Positions 23,801-35,938 of a DNA stretch of 64,000 nt are shown here, one piece after another. Position 1 is the stretch's first letter; each line of letters starts with the position of its first letter. Where the stretch lies: positions 13,171,904-13,235,903 of the forward strand of contig OZ038436.1 in the NCBI GenBank assembly GCA_964036275.1, in the 5' to 3' direction. The position numbers and the translations under genes are program-made. Source of the DNA: Litoditis marina (lineage: Eukaryota; Nematoda; Chromadorea; Rhabditida; Rhabditidae). The notes beneath the pieces are model-generated. The model was not told the DNA's origin, searched no databases, and saw only the letters and a list, made by a program, of their open reading frames with translations.

Positions 23801-26212
23801 AAAACCTATCTCACAATCTACACCCATCAGTATCTTAGGTTGTGCATCCACAAAACGGAGACATGTTATATTACTCGGTAAAATTGAGTTATTCAGTATC
23901 TTCTCACCTGCGAATAGTACAGGATCCACAAAAGGTACAAGAATTTTGCACTTGAGTACAACAATCATTTGACCGGAATCAAATAGTTACGACCCATTCT
24001 CTAATGGAAAACATTCCATGTCATGTGCGTTAGTCCTTCAGTGATGTTTACTACTTCATTTCAGTGGGATCATTTCATTGACAGAGCAAATGGGTTTCCC
24101 CGCACCAGTTGGGTGCAATATGTAGTAAAAAAAGAGAGAGAAAGAGAGCGACCATCCCAACAGTTTTCGATAAGGAGAAAGGAACCCCATGATGTTTGTC
24201 TAAAATACGCACTATAGCCCTTAAAAATGCAGGTGTCGTGAACATTAAGGAAGCACATTAGTTTACAAAGGTTGAAGGAAAGGTTTATAGAAGCATGAAA
24301 AGAGCACGTTTTCATTTCACCAGGCTGTATTGAATAATATATTCATCACAAGCATGGTATTTCGGAAGATCATCTTTATAGCCACTCGGTCACTCACCTT
24401 AATTTGATTCTCGTCAGGTTGATGTGTTTTTAGAAGTATTTTTACAAATTGTTCATGCTTGTTTTACACAATGGTAGGGTCATTTCACCAACCTTGCTGA
24501 CACTCTGGATACAGAAGTCCACCTTGGCATCTCCGAAAGAAACTCGCTGTCCGTCAATTGTACAGATGGACATTCCCCAGAGGTTTGGGTCCTGCCTGGC
24601 CAACTGAGGAATGTACGATGCCACCTCTCCCTCGTCTACCTCACGGCACTGCATTATGTGAATACTTGTGTGTACTGTTAATCCTCTTCATCACCTGATG
24701 TTCCGTGACTGTGTATCCAGCTAACCATGTTTAAAAGTCGATAGTTTCAGATAAACAAATGCTTGTGATCAATCTAAAATATCAGTTTTCAATCTGTATT
24801 TTTCTGTATTTTAGGCTCGGTTCCACCATCTCCTGGGTGTAACAGAGTATTTCATTACGGTAACAAAAATATATCTGAGGTCAGTGATGGTTTGAATAAC
24901 CACCTATCTGCCAAGTTTCAGAACAATGTCAAGTTTTCACAGGTTCACTTTGCCTTTCAACAATTGGTGGCAATCGTGTGCAATTTCAATCTGCATCAGA
25001 TACTCACGTCATTGAAGATGTCTTCAATTTTGTTTCGAAACTCGAACCAAGATGGAATGATCAGTTCGTTACAAAGTGATCGTGAAATGAGATTTGCCGA
25101 AGGATGAATGCAACTGAAAGTAGAAAACTTCTTGACTGTCGAGTTTTCCATCACAGAAGATTTGTCTACAAAAGGGTGTTTCACACTGAAGCAAAATGAT
25201 GAACGCTTCCTGTTCATTCTATTTTCCGTTATCAGGATAAATGGCCCAAATAATACGCACCGTGCTATTATTTTTCTATCACTTTCAAAATTGTTGTATT
25301 CTAATCTAATTTCGTGCTATTCTCTGTTCAACAGTATGTTTAACTAAAACATGTATTCTTCCAGAAAAAAAAATGGTTTCCGAGTTAATATGGAATGACT
25401 CACTGTTTGAACTGTTCCCTATCCATGTTCAAATTCCTGGTATCGTCCTCTTTTGCCTCCTCAAACTCTCGTATTCTATGGACCATCGGACGAAGTCTGG
25501 GATCCTTCTCACGCAACCCGAACGAACGAAGAACCTATATATGTGATTATGATACCATAATTGAATCATTTTAACTGTCAGTCATTCAGTTCTGTCCCCC
25601 CCCCCCCCCGCTAATTTCAATGTTTTTAACCTATTGCACTGTTTTTACCAAGTGTACTCAGATAAACACTGTGATCTGGATTCTGAGTACTTCACGTGTT
25701 TAGAAGCATTTCCTATTGAATTGGTTGACCTAAAAAGTAAGTTACACCATTAAGCCCGAATTTTGGTTGTGGCATGCGTGAAACTTTTTTAGCTACAGCT
25801 TTGAGGGTAAATGGTAGACCAGCTAGTAACCTTGATTAGTCTCCCAATGTTCGCCTCATCTGTTCCAGGTACCCTAAATAGGTCAAATATCAGATCCTCC
25901 GGCGAGTTGTCCTTGTTTCTGTTCACTCTTTCCATGTTCCCTCTCAGTCCGTTTCTTGTGTTGTCCAAAAGGGACGCCGCCGACTGCTTGCGTCCAAGAA
26001 TTTCTCCGATCGCATGTACTGGAAGAAATATATTCAACACTAAACATGGTTTTACGACAAATGTTTCACACAAATAATATTACTCAGATAGACTGTACGT
26101 AGTTATAGCTGAGCTATAGTGCCAGCTCACGCGGTCCGCAGTATATTCGCCGCCCCACTTGGTACGAATAGCAGAAACATTATAGAACATTATTGAATCA
26201 TAAATAACTATT

Positions 26213-26274
<62 letters not shown>

Positions 26275-26339
26275 AACATCTCCTTTCCAAACTCACCGGT
26301 CTTTTCCGAATGTGCCTCATGATCCTGATGAGCCGGCAT
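20830..26339 (-). CDS. Glutaminase (phosphate-activated type) with ankyrin repeats
   Basis: Hydrolyses glutamine to glutamate and ammonia. Exons from the 5' end: 26297-26339, 25831-26018, 25404-25534, 25008-25113, 24493-24648, 23506-23617, 23141-23291, 22845-22932, 22523-22619, 22128-22240, 21798-21929, 21515-21672, 21210-21350, 20830-20998; all join in frame to 594 residues plus stop. Residues 78-155 form the EF-hand-like helical region. The beta-lactamase-like core runs from about 157 to 440 with Tyr168 (SYIPQLA), the catalytic Ser205-x-x-Lys208 pair (QSVSK), Asn254 (MINSGAI) and Tyr386 (SCGMYD). Ankyrin repeats cover about 478-570. The first 77 residues show no clear mitochondrial signal, so location is open. 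Length and exon content suit a full family member (glna type). Intron 1 contains a 60-bp CT/GA run and a SINE fragment. Confidence 0.95.
26105..26165. mobile_element. SINE fragment
   Basis: CCAGCTCACGCGGTCCGC and the sequence before it match the body of the SINE at 39715-39870 (CCAGCTCATGCGGTCCGC). The tRNA-like part is missing. It sits in glutaminase intron 1. Confidence 0.5.
26214..26273. repeat. CT dinucleotide microsatellite
   Basis: About 30 uninterrupted CT units in glutaminase intron 1 (GA on the coding strand). Confidence 0.95.
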
Positions 26340-26388
26340 GGTGTCGCAGTCTACAATTCGGAATACTCACTTGAATCAACACCACCGC

Positions 26389-26399
26389 CTTTTATATCA
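26389..26399 (-). promoter_or_regulatory. TATA-like element upstream of glutaminase
   Basis: GATATAAAAGG on the minus strand, about 50 bp before the start codon at 26339. An acceptor-like ATTGTAG (AG at 26351-26352) 11 bases before the start codon is an alternative reading as a trans-splice site. Neither is confirmed. Confidence 0.3.
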
Positions 26400-29300
26400 A
26401 CAGTAAGACAGTTGATCGATTACAACACCCCCTAATAAAAACATTTCGGAACTATCGGGAGCGAAATGTAATCTTACAACCTTCGCTAGAGAAACGGTCG
26501 AAACCAACGCGAACAAAATGATAACAATGTGTTTTGCTTTGAACACTGACAAGCAGAACCATTAAAGCTTATCATGTTTTTCTAAGGGGACAGTTATAAG
26601 TACGAAACCATTTGGAGACAAGCTCGCAACACTTTTGATCCTACTCCGTGGGACGCTCAGATACTTTCATGAGCAAAATCTCTCAAAGATGATGAATTAG
26701 AGCGAGATTCTACTACCACTACTGCGAAGAGAGGATTCAAAAGCGATTCTGCTCTAAAGTTACACGTTGTTTACGTATTTTTTTTTTGATTCGCGGAGAA
26801 AGATGTTTGCTGGACACAACGTTAACTAGCAAAAGTTATATTGTTCGTTCCAGTTTGCTGACGACCAGGGCACTAAACACAGAGAACAGGGCTGGCTTTG
26901 GAATTTGGTCGAAAACAGAAGACTGTTGTGACACTGCACACTCTTCTCTTTAAAGGATCTTGAAGCAATAAATCTTCATGTTTGCCCCCCAAAACTTCGG
27001 ATCGAAAAAGTGAACGGGAGTAAAATGATATCGTTCGAAGGAAGGGACGCGTCGGTAGATCAAAGAGTATTTTTTTATTTATAAATATAATTTTTAACGT
27101 TTGAGAACTGTAGTCTGTACAAACAAACATTGGTAACACGCTGAATTGTGCCGTGTCTTCCTGTGGTTTCAACAGCTTGCGTCACACCTCTTTCTACGTC
27201 ATAAGTTTCTTTCTTTTTTATGGTTTCTCAAGCTCCACGACCTAGTGGGAACCATCACTTCGTGAGAAAAACGTACAACTATTTCATGCACTTCAACAAG
27301 TAGTTTGAGTGAATTGTGTAGAGAATAAATGCCCTTCTGTCTCAGCTTGATTATTGAAAAACCCCGCAGTGGTTCTAATGCTATCTTCCTGGTATGTTTT
27401 TGTTTTTGAAATAAACATTTCTGTCGGAAACAGTTATGGTTTTATGTTCCAGGAACACCACGTGGAACGAAAGAAATTCCGCTCTTTGAACTCTGGTCTT
27501 TTTTATTTTATATCTGTAAAAGACGGCAACTAACTGGTTGTGTCGTAACAAGTAGCACTAAAAGTTTTTCAGAAACTGTGAACATCCAATATTATATCAG
27601 TCCCATCTAGGCACGACGTTCGATCAATCTTACAGCTATGAAGAACTGCGTAACACATCAGACCAATGAAATATGATGACACTTACAGGTTTCACCAATA
27701 TCACAACGGGTATCACAACTAACTCATCACACAAAATTATATACGGATAGTCCACGTTCGTCTCTCATAACGTCCTCAAATTTCTTGCAAACGTTTTGAC
27801 GAATTCCACTTCGGTCTTCATTGACATGTGAAATTCGGAAGGGACGTAGTGAAAGTCGGACAAAGACCTTTACCGTAATCAAGTGTCAGAGTCTGATCCG
27901 ATCTGGCACCGTAGCAAAGTCTAATGAAACCATCACCTTCCAACTGAACTATTTGTTCAGCACATGACCTATGTTTTCATCGCCTACACTATGCTTAAAC
28001 ATACTCAAATGATAACTATCTGGCCATATTGTGATCGGGTACTTAATCAGGTTGAGCTCACCACTTACATAACTTTACTACGGTGTCTACCACTGTAGGA
28101 AAGTCCAAATGAAAAGTTCACCTTTGTGCTAAACTATCTGCCCACCATCTCGCCAAGGTTTAGGTCACTTGCACTATGCTTATATATACAAGGTTGGCAA
28201 CTATGTGGCCAGAATGTGACCAGGTCCTCGATCAGATTGAGCTCCCCACTCACTTGACTTTACTACATTGTCTGGTTTCCTTCGCCGATTAAGTGTTCTC
28301 GGACCCCATGTGGTCATGGTCATGCGTGTTCCCCCGTTGGTTCTTTCGTTGTAATCGAGAAGACAGGGTCTATCATCTACCATCTCCCCCTACTTGACGA
28401 CCGATAAAAACATGTTTCCCTATCATAAACTATCCGGCGCACTGGCGATCAGAAGACAAAATGTTCACCAGGGGGATTCCACCGAAAAGTCTTGTGTTAC
28501 ACTGTGGGGTACTATTAGGAATTTGCTTTCTGACAGTTCACTAAACCGGGCATAAAAACACAGGAACTTTGTTGGCTCGTTTTTTTTTGAAACAAAAACG
28601 AAACGATATATTTCTCTTCATTCAGCGGCGACATTTCGGCGGATTGGCCGTCACCAGAATCATGTTGCAAAAGAACTGTTTGAAGTAACTGGATTTAGCT
28701 GACGCGATAGTTCAACAAAAACCACTTCTTTTACCGTGTAACCGCTATTGAAAAGTAACCAATTATTAGTTTAGCTCAATCTCGCTGCACATGATAATGG
28801 ACAAATTTAGATCGACAAGCGCTGAAATCAGACTACAAACACAGCGGTGTCAGGAAGCATACAAATTAGGCGTGTTTTTGATACAGAGCGAACCCTATAG
28901 CAGTCGTAGGTCAGAGAAAAGGTGATATTTGTTCATTCGTAGTGTATTATCACAATAGTATGGTGTTTATTTGTTGGTAGCCTAGAAACACTGGCGGGTA
29001 AGCGAACTCGAACACATTTCTGTGAATGGGTATCAGATTGAGTTAACAACATCATTCATCAACGTTTGTACATGAACACAATTGGCTTACCCAACAAAGA
29101 ATATTGTTCTTCAGCTACCGGCAACGACAATTGAGTGAAACGATACATGCGTTGTATTTTTTTTCAGATTCTGGCTAGATAGGTGGACTCAGATTTTGAC
29201 TCAGGTTTCATGAGCTTGATAGTTGGAAGTAAAAGATACAATCAAAGCGTCAATGGGTATTCGTCGTAAGTAACATTTGCTTTGTGTGAACACTTATGTT

Positions 29301-29720
29301 CAGTCTACTTTTTTCGGGGGCTTTTTTCGTGAAACTCACAGTTTTGATGGTGATGTTTCAACGCACTAAGTGTGCAGTGCCACCAACGTAACGTGATTGT
29401 CTTTCACTTGAAATGCGTGAGACTCTAGCATGAAGAAATGTACCATTCGGTAGTGTACAATACACATTTGATCTCTGTTGCGAATACCACTTTGATACTA
29501 CCCAACGATCACCACGTCAGACACAGTGCTCTATACGATGTCCTTGACGTTTCGTTATTTTATGACCACGACCAATTATCAGTCCAGCGAGAAAGGGGAA
29601 ATCGTGTCTAGAAAAATACCGGAGCCGTTTGAACAAAAATAAAAACTGAAAACTGTAGCATACAAATAGGAAACTCTTCACATGCGATGTTGCAATATTG
29701 TTTCCCAAGTAATCTAATTT
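26400..29720. other. Gene-poor region upstream of glutaminase
   Basis: No exon recognised on either strand. Holds the diverged 185-bp tandem repeat at 27905-28275. The first few hundred bases should contain the glutaminase promoter. Confidence 0.45.
27905..28275. repeat. Diverged tandem repeat, two units of about 185 bp
   Basis: CTATGCTTA recurs at 27989 and 28174, followed in both by AACTAT.TGGCCA, then GATCAG.TTGAGCTC or a close variant, then ACTTTACTAC. The units differ at roughly a third of positions. No function suggested. Confidence 0.55.
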
Positions 29721-29724
29721 GGTT

Positions 29725-29945
29725 CTCGAGTGACTGTGGCGTGGTTCGATGGAGAGATGAATTGGTCCTGGCCGTACAAAGTTTCAACCGTGCAATGAGA
29801 AGAGGTCGTGTCCGTCCGCCCAATGTCCGAGGCGAAGAGATATTGAGAATGTGCAGAGACAATGATAACTGGGTGGCCATAAAGGAACACCATATTGTAA
29901 CAATATGAAGTGAATGAATAAATCTTGAAATCTTGAAATCTTGTG
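29725..29945 (+). mobile_element. Possible 5'-truncated non-LTR retrotransposon tail (RTE-like)
   Basis: A frame ending at 29908 encodes a basic stretch (VVRWRDELVLAVQSFNRAMR ... CRDNDNWVAIKEHH) that resembles the C-terminus of RTE-type reverse transcriptases, where a RW-D motif is followed by Arg/Trp-rich residues. Ten bases after the stop come three copies of AAATCTTG, the kind of short repeat tail found on RTE elements. Everything upstream is missing. The match is by eye and weak. Confidence 0.4.
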
Positions 29946-30696
29946 GCATACCGCTGTACGGAACCTTATTCCTTGGTTTCACTTCTCGTCTGAACAGGCA
30001 AACCATAGTATTGAGTTTCGTTCGTCCATAAAAACAAGAATGTGTCTTGAAATTCACTAGAATCGATAGAAAACACCGAATATTAAAAGTTGAAAATCAT
30101 GTCAGTCTTCAAACGCGGAAAGAACAGAAGGTGATGGTTTACGAGTTACAGGTCGAGTATATTTTGGTTATAAGAGAGGTAAAAAACAATATTATGTAGT
30201 TTTTGTCCTTCTCACAGATTTAGCAAAGTGCCCATGCAGTTTTGTTTTCCACAGAAAACATACTTTTCTGTAGTTTTTGCTTTAATTCTCTAGCAAGGAT
30301 GTCGAACATCTTCCCAAATCTCCAGTTCTTCCTCTGATCTAGATGGTTGAAATCACCCATACGAGTGAGATTACTTTTCGAATCAGTTCTTCCTTTTAAA
30401 CTGTAGAAACTCGTGCAATTTTACCCGTATGGGTGAAAGTCATTTCTACATGAGTTCTTCTTGTCAATCTCACTGAAATGTTGTTATCGTGCCGAGTAAA
30501 ATACCGGGCTACATTTCAAATTGTCAAAAAAAGTACCACTAAACATTCTTTCATACTGACTCCGTAGCAGGTGTTCGATCTTTTCTCGGACCTGTGTGGC
30601 TGACAATATTCACACCGGTCAACTATTACTTCCTGGCTCCACTGTTTTTGTTTTTTGATAATATGCGGAGTGTTCCTAGATGATTCATAAGCATTC
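29946..30696. other. Unassigned region
   Basis: Nothing recognised between the retroelement tail and the sperm-protein remnant. The open frames on the minus strand look non-coding. Confidence 0.4.
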
Positions 30697-30987
30697 AATG
30701 ACAAACACACCTACCAGATCAAGATAACAAACTTGACTGCTCGCCGTATCGGATGGGCCGTCAAGACGACCGACATGAAGCGTGTTGGTGTTGCTCTCGG
30801 ATGCGGAATTTGTGACCCCACTCTATCTCGCGACGCCTTCACCTACGGATATCAGCACACCAACCACGACCACATCACCATCTTATAGACCAACAGCCCC
30901 GATGGAGCTGCCAAGCAGTTCGGTAGAGAATAGTTTCAGGGAGACGGAATGATCCGCAAAAAGAACCTCCGAATCGAATACAACCCT
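30697..30987 (+). pseudogene. Major sperm protein (MSP) pseudogene
   Basis: One frame reads DKHTYQIKITNLTARRIGW, later NSPDGAAKQF, FQGDGMIRKKN and IEYNP, covering most of the roughly 127-residue MSP fold, a nematode-specific cytoskeletal protein of amoeboid sperm. The first 25 or so residues are missing, and a few codons are deleted in the middle. Two in-frame TAG codons (30886-30888 and 30931-30933) each replace the Trp of the conserved EW motifs, consistent with two TGG to TAG changes. No intron is visible, so a processed copy is possible, but many MSP genes are intronless anyway. It is non-functional as read. Confidence 0.92.
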
Positions 30988-33900
30988 TTAATAAACGATT
31001 GTATCCCATATGGCGAGGTTAATTCTAAAAGAGTGCGTGACGATTTTCATCTTGTGTGTTCATCCCTGAAATTTTCACTCCAGAGAGCACGGTGGTCGTG
31101 TCGTGTATATTCATGAGTTCGTGTTTACAAAACAAAAACACAACTCAGAACACAAACTAGGACTCTTGAGGGGAACAGAGATTTGGTTTAGCTCACAGCA
31201 ATTTGAATAAAATGGAGCAAACGAATTCCAATCATAACTGGAATTGTACAAAGATCAGTTCAGGCTAACAAACATCTCGACATTTCCTCATTCATCTATT
31301 CTAGAGAACATACAAAATAGTTGAAATTTGTAAAGTATAATCTAATATGCAACTACTGCAGTTTCCGTTTGGAAAGAACAAACACGAATTGTTTACTTCA
31401 GATTTCGATTCATGAAGCAGCACAAAATCTCGAATCTCAACACTGATCTCTGATATTTAAAGAAACCGTTCCGCTATAATCTGAGTTTGACGAAAAATTC
31501 AAAAAGCTCAAAAAAGTCTCTCAATGTCTTCCCACAGACCATGAAAAAACTTTCTGATAAAAAGTTCGCAAAATTTGCATAACATCGAGCAATAAAAAAG
31601 AGCACATGAACATTTTCACTGTGACGCAACTTGACTTGGTTCGATTACGTTTCGAGTTATCTTCAGTTTTTAGTTTTTAATTGTGTGGTCGTATATGATA
31701 GAACGTTTTAAAAATATATCTGTACTTTTATAGGCTATTTTGAGCATACCCCGTACACAACTCCCCCATCGGTGTCATTACGTAAGCCGCTTTTCTGAGA
31801 AAAGGAAGCGAGATAGAGATATAAAAGTATATATTTTTGATAATGGTTTTTCATTTGCCAAAAGGTGAGATTGTTAACTCACAAGTCAAAATTAGAGCGT
31901 GACGGATTCTTTAATAAATGTTATGATTCGAGTGTATCATTTTCGGGTAAAGTGTGCAATCTGGTAACTCAATGGTCAGAGATTGAATTCGAACATGAAT
32001 TCATAATGATTGATGTGGTTTTGCATTATTTTTCTGCGAGAACGACATAAAACCCGATCAATCAACTCTGCTCAACCGTTGAGGCTCGCAGACCAAATTT
32101 AACTCTGTGTGATTGTGTAAACGATGTAACTTTAAACTTAATCAGTAATTAACTTCATAGATAGTAGTCATCATTCTCATTCAATCACAACATTTCAAAC
32201 TTTATTCCAGTAAACTTTACCTTGTTTACCCTAGATCCGTTTAATTATCTGCTCAATCCGAATTCTCTGCGTGACGCCGAGTTTCCTCTCCGCAACTGAG
32301 AGTGTTCAGATTTCAAAATTTCCTGGTGTGTCTGTAGAAATTTCTCCAAATCTCATTCAGATCTATTTGAGCACATTTTGCAGTGGTTAAACCAGCTGGT
32401 ATGCAGGTTACAAAATGTCACTTTGAAGCCTAAACTCGAAACAATTATTGTTTTAACCGAACCTTTTCTCGTTTATCAAAAAACCACTACGGTTAGTAGG
32501 GAAGTTCAATGAAATAAGCAACACGATGTGAAGAAGAGTGATGAAAACGCCTCTCAATACCTGTGAGAGTTCCTCATGAATGTTCACTCGTTTATTTGGA
32601 GGTAGTACTATTGTCATGCTTCGCCAAAGTTAGTATTGTGTGGATCAGAAATGTGACTGTCTTTCAAAGACAAGTTCCTTGACCACGCGAACTCCTCGTT
32701 CCTTATTGAAATTTCATACCGATATTCCCTGTTCTTTCCAGAACTCGAGAGAAAAGTAAGAAAAAAGCAAAGAGAAACAGGAAGAGAGGGAGAAAGAAGG
32801 AGGTGGATAGAGAGAAAGACCAACTTTGAGTTGAATTGTGTTCACGAAAATATAATATAGCAGTTTTTCAAACTGCTTTTCTTTTCAATAATGTATCTCT
32901 GAAATGTTCCAACAAGATTTTCGAAATGTATTTTTTTCAATGTTTGTATATATCTCTCCCAGTTGCCAGACGACATTACACCTTTAAACTTCGAATATTC
33001 CTGTTCATGTAGACTATATAATTGATGAGGGGTGCGATAACATCTATTTTTCCACGATAATCTTTAAGATAAAGAAACGATGACTAGAGTTTGTTATTCT
33101 AAAAATCTCTTGAATTTCAGAATTTATCCTTCCTGCCTCCGTCGTGAATTTTGTCTCATTTAAATACAACACAGTCCGCCAATTATTGGGTTGACTCCAA
33201 AACGAACCGTTTTGGTCGCCGGTGGTGGGAATAGAAAAGAGTATCCATTTTATTCTCTCTTCACACTATCTCATCAATAAGATTTTTCCCTTAATATTTG
33301 AGCTTTTTTGATTTTTACGTAAAAGCCCACTATCATCTTCTCAATTGAAGCAAGTTCGCATAAATTTTGTTTGTGAACAAGCAAAAATCAAAATAAATGT
33401 TCCATTTCGGTGATTGGTTGAGTTACAAAGTTCGTCAAACTCACTGTATTTAGTCCATATTACATCGCCGTTTCTATTATCAGTGTTAGATGTTATCTTC
33501 TCAAAGTTGCTACCTACTACCTATCTTCTCACGGCCAAATACTTGTGTTTCCGAAGCTTCAACAATCCTCTCTTCAGATCTATTTCGCTCAGAGCACAGT
33601 AGAAGACATGAAGTGAATTAGCCTCACGCCCAAGCCTGCTCTAATTAAGAATTGAAACTAAATTTTTGGTTTCCAAAAAATTGCCAAAAATATCTTGAGT
33701 AATCGAAAACAAAGATATCGTTGTTCGAATAGAATTGGTAAAAAATGGAATCACAACACTTTATTCAATTACAAATTGAAACAACGGCAAATCTAACAAG
33801 GAATCACGTAGTTTAAAAACTTAGTTTCTATCAATTTCAGTATAACCGCCAAATATTGACGTCTACTTGACGTTATGGTTTTATCTGGTGTTTTTACTAA

Positions 33901-35535
33901 ACTAACTGGTACGCAATTTTTCCTTCTAGATAGTAGTGAGCCGTACATGATCCAAATCTCAAAAACAAGACCCTCTCTTGAACTTACTGGGCAATAGAAT
34001 AATTTGTGATATAGAACACTAGAAAACCTTTTTTCATCTTTTCGAATCGAAAACAATCATCGATTGGTCTCAATGACGTTAAAGAGTGTCTAACTCTGAC
34101 CGTCTGATATTATCTTATATCTTCTAATGTTTCCGTGCTTATTGAGAAGTGCGTTTTCCGTAAAGTGACATTTTCTCGGTGCTCGTAGTGTGGGCTGAAC
34201 AGCTGAGTACGACGGCAGCCGTAGTGCGTATTTTTGTGTTTCATGATCACCAACCAATTGCATTCAAATTTTGTTTTCCATTCTACGTTGGAAAACAAAA
34301 ATATACAAACAAAGCAGAATAATAAAAGAACAATCACAAAAGTTTATGTGACCTCGTGCAAAATGCAGCGAATTTATCATTTTATTTTCAATATTTGAAT
34401 TGATAACTTGTGTTTGCTAGTCATCTCTCAAAATCAGGTGTGGGGAAAAGTGTTTTGGTACCAGCTTTTGAAAAAAGAATCGACCCAATTGAAACATTCC
34501 ATTCGAATTTTGCTAACTCTTGAAGAAAAAGTCACCAGATGAAATTAAATAAGCAAAACTAGGTTAAATGAAATCAAGTTAACTGGGATGAAGTTAATGA
34601 ATAGGTGATTGAATGAACTAAAAGTAATAAATAGTATCTATGAAGTTAATATTGACTAAGTTTAAAATAAAATACATCGTTTGAAAATCTTCGAAAATCT
34701 TGGAAAGGTGAAAATTTTTTTCGTGATATGTCTGACCCTCGATAGTGTTGTGCAATTGTGCAGATTAATCGTGGTGGATTAGAGAATGTTGTTGAGGAAC
34801 TGTGTACAGATTATGACCATCACAATTGTTTGAAGTTTACAAATGTTGCAGTTTAGCAGTTTAGTGTTTTACCTTGTGTCTTTGTCTGTTTTGAATTTCA
34901 GTTTACCTTCAATATGAAGCAAACCTGCAAACCGGACCACTCTGTTAATAATATACATTTCGGAAATGTTGAGATATTGACCACCTTTCCTCGTTCGTAG
35001 ATATCATTGTTGTATTTGTATTCGACTATCACTAACTAAGTTTGTATTAAATTCTTTCTCACTGTAGTAATGAATTCGAAAATCTTGGAAAGGTGAAAAA
35101 CAATCTTAAAATGTATGTACTTCTGTAACGAACTTGAAAATTCTCCGATTACTACTACCACAATATCAAAAGACAAATTTTTCATTGAATTCTCAGATCA
35201 TTTTTTCTTCTTCGAATATATCTCAACGTGTTATTATCGCTTTTCAAAAAACTCACATATATCGGTGTGCCTCTGTCAAACAATGAAAATGTTCATTGAA
35301 TATACTGTTAGTCAAAAACGTAATAATTAGAAACATATGAGTGCACTAAAATTTAGGTTTTATGAATGTTCACGTGATTAGTGCGTATTCTGTGTTTTTG
35401 TGCCAACATCACTTTAAAATATCACAAATGTTTACTTTCGAAAAAGTGTTACAAGTTTTACCGTTGTGTAGTGGCTTGAATGAACCACTCTCTTGTTGTC
35501 TCCCAACTTTAATAAGAGTTTTGTTTGCTGTCAAT
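30988..35535. other. Long gene-poor stretch
   Basis: No exon assigned. Contains the dispersed repeat copy at 31770-31910. A segment at 34903-34974, preceded by TTTCAG, reads protein-like (FTFNMKQTCKPDHS) but has no convincing donor or partner exon. Confidence 0.4.
31770..31910. repeat. Dispersed repeat, copy 1 (CATTACGTAAGCCGCTTTTC family)
   Basis: Shares CATTACGTAAGCCGCTTTTC, AGCGAGA, AAAGT.TATATTTTT and AAATTAGAG...GATTCTTTAA with 45752-45909 in the same order. Confidence 0.65.
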
Positions 35536-35735
35536 TAGAGTTGTTAATCGAGTTCAGAATTTCGAGTTTTCGAGTTTTGGAAAATTTCGAGTTTTCAATT
35601 TTGGAGAAAAATCGAGTTTTCGAGTTTTCGAGTTTTGGGAAATTTCGAGTTTTCGAGTTTCGAGTTCGACTCGACTCGAAAGTTTTCGAGTTTTTTCGAG
35701 TCGAGTCGAGTTTCGAGTTCGACTTTAACAACCCT
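35536..35735. mobile_element. TCGAGTTT-rich inverted-repeat element
   Basis: A 200-bp stretch made of TCGAGTTT/TTTCGAGTT words, ending in TCGAGTCGAG palindromes. It is flanked by GAGTTGTTAA on the left and TTAACAACCCTAC on the right, an inverted pair. Truncated relatives are at 63209-63247 (GTAGGGTTGTTAATCGAGTT) and about 45700-45750. Confidence 0.65.
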
Positions 35736-35800
35736 ACTGTCAATATATTTGTGGTGAGGTACTAATGTCTGAACCGATTGATCCTATCCATTCCTTTCAG

Positions 35801-35938
35801 CGTGATACTTCGACCACTCGTGTGTAACACAGCTGATTTCTCGTGTCCGACAAATACATCCATCCACAAAACGTCAATCAATGGTGAAAACGGAACCGAG
35901 CACCGGAAAGGAACCGACCATCAAAACGTAACCCGGAG
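35801..35938 (+). other. Exon-like segment, unrecognised
   Basis: Preceded by CCTTTCAG and followed by GTTAGC, with one frame open throughout (VILRPLVCNTADFSCPTNTS ...) and four N-glycosylation sequons, suggesting an extracellular protein. It ends with two bases of a codon; the segment at 40662 starts with one, so the two can join in frame. No homology recognised. Confidence 0.3.

Noticed and set aside
29608..30057. Minus-strand 149-codon open frame
   Set aside because: Composition is not protein-like, it overlaps the retroelement tail on the opposite strand, and no motif is seen.
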